A stretch of DNA of 33,115 nt from an archaeon (lineage in GTDB: Archaea > Thermoplasmatota > Thermoplasmata > Methanomassiliicoccales > Methanomethylophilaceae). The stretch's first letter is position 1, and each line of letters starts with the position of its first letter. The stretch lies in NCBI GenBank assembly GCA_024399155.1, contig JAKSHX010000001.1, positions 1 through 33,115 on the forward strand, written 5' to 3'. Below are positions 29,690 through 33,115 of this stretch, one piece after another. Position numbers and translations under genes: made by a program. The notes beneath the pieces were generated by a model. That model was not told the origin of the DNA. It did not search any database and was given only the letters and a program-made list of their open reading frames with translations.

Positions 29690-32600
29690 ATGGCATCAGA
29701 ACAGGATATATCGTTAGTTTTTGGTGTACAGGTAGAAGGTTCTAGTGACGGCCCGGGTAGTATGAAACTGATTTCTGATCAGCTTAGTGCTATCGTAGAT
29801 GCTATAAATAAAGAACCATTTAAAATAAAATTTGAAGCAGACCCTGCTTCTCTGGAAGCAATTAAGGTTAAGCTTCAAGAAATAACTAATTTAACTAGTA
29901 AGAAAATCACATGGTTTGATGTAGCAGAAGCAGGTGGAACTGGTTCTGCTAGTTATTATATAGATGACATAGTTAAGTCTTTAGGCAATATGGAAAGTAC
30001 TATGAAGATGACTCTTGATTCGTCTACTCATAGTTTTGGAATATTCCAAGAACAATTAATCGAGGTTAATCGTTTATTGGATATTATCAGCAGAAAAGAA
30101 CTTGAGGTATATAATAGCTACGGTGGTTATGGCGGTGGAATGACAAGTGATGAAGCCGCTGACTTAAGAAATATAGCTGCGAATATTCAGATGATGTACG
30201 AAAGTTTGAGCGAGCTCAAACAGATTTTAATTGATATCTCTACAATAATACAACAAATTAATGCTAAAGATTTTAATATAACCAATAAATTTTCTGTTGA
30301 AAAAATGGATAATGTTCGACGAGAATTAACTCTGCAAAGAGAAGAAATGATTGAGCTTTATAATGTTACAGAACGTTATTCTAAAGTCTTTCAGGATGTG
30401 GTTGGATCAAAAGGATCTAATGGCGTTCGCGCTGCTATGACTTCAGTAACTGGCGGCAATGATATCTATAAGATGATTTATGCTCTTGAAAACACTGGTA
30501 TCACATTAAGCAAAATTAATAAAGAAAAGAATGCTGTTAATTTTGACGTAATGAAGCGTCAGCTCTTAGAATTATTAAATACATACAAAAATGTACTGGA
30601 GTATATCAATGCAGAATCAGATAAGAAAATTGATCTTCCTAGTTTAGCTGCATTAGATGATGCAAGAGCAAAATTAGAATCTTTTACAGAAACGCAGGAT
30701 AAGTATAATCAAAGTATGAGAGAAGCTACTGCAGTTGCAATGGGAGCAAAACTTAATCAGGGATCGGGGACGGTAGCTGGTAATGGCATGGGTGCTGTGG
30801 CAGATCAGGTAACAGAGCAGGTTACTGCAATGGCAGGTAATGTTAGCACTACATTACAGGATATTAAATCTCAGATTGAATCCACATTTAACATTTCCTC
30901 TTTTGGTTTTGATACAACGAAGATCACAGAAGTATTCCAAAGTATCACTGCAGAGTTTAATTCGTTCAAAGAACTGGTTAAAGCTGGAATAGAAGAACTC
31001 AGACAAACAGCAATAGAAGCTTTTACTTCGATGACTGGAAAAGATGGTGCTTTCTCTTCTGATAGTTTAAAAGCTTATTTGAAAGACCTTAATGAAATAA
31101 GTGCAAAACAAGCAGAGGTACAAAAGGCTTCAAAGGATGTTGCAGAGTCTCAAAAACAAGTTAAAGAAAATACAAAATCAAAAGCAAAAGATCAGGTTGA
31201 GGAAGAACGTTCTTATGCTCTTGCTATATCCCAGAGGGTAAAAACGCAAGAAGAAGCAGCTAAAGCTGAAGAGGAAGAGGCTAAAGCTTCTGAGAGAGCG
31301 GCTCAAAAAAAGAAAGTAAAAGAGATAACAGAAAGACAATTTTTAGATATATACAGACAGATACATGCTGCTCTTAGAGAAAACGCTAGTTCAGAAAACA
31401 CAGCTCAGTTTGAAGCTTTATCTAAAAAATTAGAATACCTTGACACAGTACTTCAGGTTGCCCACGACCACTCTGTTTCTTTGGAGACTGCGTTTAGAAT
31501 GTTGGGTGTAACTGGATTAGATGCGCTTGAAATGTTAAAGACTAATGTGTCTGCTTTTAATCTTGAAATAGAATTAACTGGATTGAAAGGTTCAACGTCT
31601 GCGGCTCAAGTTTATAAGTCTATCGCGCAAATGAAAACAATTGTGTCTGGAAGCAAAGAGTATGCTGGTACAGAAACTTATGATGCAATTGCCGATCGAA
31701 TGTTGAAATTTGATCAGGCAATAAAAATGGTCGAGACTGATCTTATTAGCGTTGATTCTGCATTAGAAGCTGTTGGTATAACATCTGCTGATGCTATGAA
31801 TGGTACAGCTGTATTAATTAATAAATTCAAAGCAGAGATTGCAGGAGTTACAAAAGAAGAAGATATTTCTTTTAGGAAGGCTATTGATCTTCAAGGGAAA
31901 ATGCAGAGTTTAATAACTAAGAACCCTATGATGGAAGGTACTGAAGCTTATAACACCGTGACACAACAACTTGAATTATTAAGACTTGGAACAGAAAAAG
32001 CTGCTGAAGATACAGTAAGTTTTTCACAGGCAATAAAAAATCTTGGGTTGGACGGTGAAATATCTTTAGAGACAATACTGACATCTATATCTCAGTTTAA
32101 CAAAGAATTATCAGTACTTGATACCACCTCTATAGTAGAGGCTCAAAAGAAATTAAATAGCGCAGAATTACTGATAAAGAATAACGCAACATTAAGTGGT
32201 TCAGAACAATTCCAGAATTTACAACACAGCATGGAATTACTTAAAGCTGGAATTGCAGAAGCTGAGTCTAAGTCAATTTCTTTATCCGAAGCAATGATGT
32301 CAATGGGGATGACTGGTAAAGAAGCAATTGCTCTTATGGAATCATCAATTGCAAAATTTAATAATGCAATTATTAATAATAACATCATTACTCTTGAAGA
32401 TGCTTATAAATCATTGAATAAAGCTCAATCTGCTTTAAACAACAATACAGGGATACGAGATTCAGATATTTATCAGAGATTAGCCGGCGATGCTAATATG
32501 TTAGGTTCTGCTATCAACTATGCCGAAAAAGAATCTGTTGAATTGGATGAGGCTTTTAGCATCCTCGGAATGAATGGCAAAGAAATAATCGAAGGCTTAA

Positions 32601-33115
32601 ATGCTTCTTTAGTTAGATTTAATAATGCAATTATAAATACGGATACAACTTCGATTACTACTGCTCAGACTCTGATGAATAAAGCTCAAGCATTATTGAA
32701 TAACAATCCTGGATTAAAAGATACATCTCAATTTACAGATTTAGAAGCTAAGATAGGTCAATTAAGATATGGAATAGCCACAGCAGAATCTGAATCTATT
32801 TCATTCTCTGAAGCACTTTCTTCTCTTGGATTAAATGGCAAAGAAGCAATTGATGCAGTGCGGTTATCTATAAGTAAATTTAATGAAGCAATTATAAACA
32901 CAGACATCACAACATTAGACGATGCTTATAAAGTATTAAATAAGGCTCAAACTTTATTAAATAATAATGCCGGTTTTAAATCGACAGAAAGTTATATGGC
33001 TTTAAATGATAATGTCAAAACTCTTTCTTCGGCAATTGACTTAGCTAAACAAGAAACTATTAGTTTAGATGAAGCTTTTGATAGATTAAATCTTAAAGGG
33101 AAAGATGTAATTGGA
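29690..33115 (+). CDS. Tape-measure protein, partial (at least 1142 aa)
   Basis: ATG with SD AAAGGATGG; the frame is open to the window end. Almost wholly helical and rich in Lys, Glu, Ala and Gln, as expected for the protein that sets tail length inside the tail tube. Residues about 480-560 are a highly charged coiled coil (KQVKENTKSKAKDQVEEERS; EEAAKAEEEEAKASERAAQKK). From about residue 600 a repeat with a SxxEAFSxLGxNGKEAI anchor recurs seven times. No transmembrane segment or peptidase domain is visible in this part; the rest lies beyond the window. Confidence 0.88.
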   Translation, partial: MASEQDISLVFGVQVEGSSDGPGSMKLISDQLSAIVDAINKEPFKIKFEADPASLEAIKVKLQEITNLTSKKITWFDVAEAGGTGSASYYIDDIVKSLGNMESTMKMTLDSSTHSFGIFQEQLIEVNRLLDIISRKELEVYNSYGGYGGGMTSDEAADLRNIAANIQMMYESLSELKQILIDISTIIQQINAKDFNITNKFSVEKMDNVRRELTLQREEMIELYNVTERYSKVFQDVVGSKGSNGVRAAMTSVTGGNDIYKMIYALENTGITLSKINKEKNAVNFDVMKRQLLELLNTYKNVLEYINAESDKKIDLPSLAALDDARAKLESFTETQDKYNQSMREATAVAMGAKLNQGSGTVAGNGMGAVADQVTEQVTAMAGNVSTTLQDIKSQIESTFNISSFGFDTTKITEVFQSITAEFNSFKELVKAGIEELRQTAIEAFTSMTGKDGAFSSDSLKAYLKDLNEISAKQAEVQKASKDVAESQKQVKENTKSKAKDQVEEERSYALAISQRVKTQEEAAKAEEEEAKASERAAQKKKVKEITERQFLDIYRQIHAALRENASSENTAQFEALSKKLEYLDTVLQVAHDHSVSLETAFRMLGVTGLDALEMLKTNVSAFNLEIELTGLKGSTSAAQVYKSIAQMKTIVSGSKEYAGTETYDAIADRMLKFDQAIKMVETDLISVDSALEAVGITSADAMNGTAVLINKFKAEIAGVTKEEDISFRKAIDLQGKMQSLITKNPMMEGTEAYNTVTQQLELLRLGTEKAAEDTVSFSQAIKNLGLDGEISLETILTSISQFNKELSVLDTTSIVEAQKKLNSAELLIKNNATLSGSEQFQNLQHSMELLKAGIAEAESKSISLSEAMMSMGMTGKEAIALMESSIAKFNNAIINNNIITLEDAYKSLNKAQSALNNNTGIRDSDIYQRLAGDANMLGSAINYAEKESVELDEAFSILGMNGKEIIEGLNASLVRFNNAIINTDTTSITTAQTLMNKAQALLNNNPGLKDTSQFTDLEAKIGQLRYGIATAESESISFSEALSSLGLNGKEAIDAVRLSISKFNEAIINTDITTLDDAYKVLNKAQTLLNNNAGFKSTESYMALNDNVKTLSSAIDLAKQETISLDEAFDRLNLKGKDVIG
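31485..33115 (+). repeat. Tandem ~87-residue repeats in the tape-measure gene
   Basis: Anchor codons (the Gly or equivalent in the xGKEAI turn) lie at 31514, 31784, 32054, 32315, 32576, 32837 and 33098. The spacings are 270, 270, 261, 261, 261 and 261 bases, that is two units of 90 and four of exactly 87 residues. Conserved unit features are KFNNAIINTD, AYKxLNKAQxLLNNN and AExESISLxEAFSxLG. Units are similar in protein but clearly diverged in DNA, so they are not a recent duplication. Confidence 0.88.

Noticed and set aside
1-33115. tRNA genes
   Set aside because: No cloverleaf with a GGTTCGAxTCC-type T-loop was found by eye; a tRNAscan run would settle it.

Overview
This window looks like the genome of a tailed, long-non-contractile-tail (siphovirus-like) phage or prophage of a low-GC Gram-positive host, probably a clostridium. 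The signs are AT-rich sequence, strong AAGGAGG-type ribosome binding sites, heavy use of AGA for arginine, tightly packed co-directional genes with 1-35 base overlaps, and a complete packaging/head/tail gene order. Next to the packaging genes are a single-chain YonO-type RNA polymerase, a metallophosphoesterase, a tyrosine recombinase and an HU-like protein. This recalls the late cluster of Bacillus phage SPbeta, from family knowledge; no search was run.

Layout. (1) 1-2050: a leftward two-gene unit (small membrane/coiled-coil protein, then a large protein with a sigma region 4-like helix-turn-helix). It has a textbook promoter (TTGACA-17-TATAAT), an intrinsic terminator and a 16-base direct repeat at each end. 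(2) 2050-2698: a non-coding divergent region with a strong rightward promoter and inverted repeats, followed by a compact tyrosine recombinase; a phage attachment site could lie here. (3) 3.6-9.5 kb: SF2 helicase interrupted by an intein in its ATP-binding loop, a small Cys-rich protein, the YonO-like RNA polymerase and a zinc-ribbon protein. (4) 9.6-13.6 kb: small conserved protein, metallophosphoesterase, second tyrosine recombinase, HU-like protein and a zinc protein in the small-terminase position. (5) 13.6-17.2 kb: a large terminase gene split into five exons by four group I introns, the first carrying an HNH endonuclease. (6) 17.2-26.7 kb: portal, small protein, protease-scaffold fusion, decoration-like protein, major capsid protein and head-tail joining genes, one of them split by a fifth group I intron with its own HNH gene. 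(7) 26.7-33.1 kb: tail tube-like protein, zinc protein, RusA-like nuclease, two tail-region proteins and the start of a tape-measure gene with exact 87-residue repeats that runs off the window.

The most striking feature is the density of intervening sequences. Five group I introns and one intein sit in three genes, at conserved motifs, and splice junctions, P1 guide pairings and P7 helices can all be read for the introns. Three introns form one lineage (1, 2 and 5); two further, more different introns (3 and 4) sit in the same terminase gene. Three intrinsic-terminator-like hairpins sit inside the morphogenesis operon with too little room for promoters after them, so downstream genes must depend on read-through, possibly by the phage's own polymerase.

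Limits: all functions are read from motifs and gene order. No alignment, folding or database search was possible.
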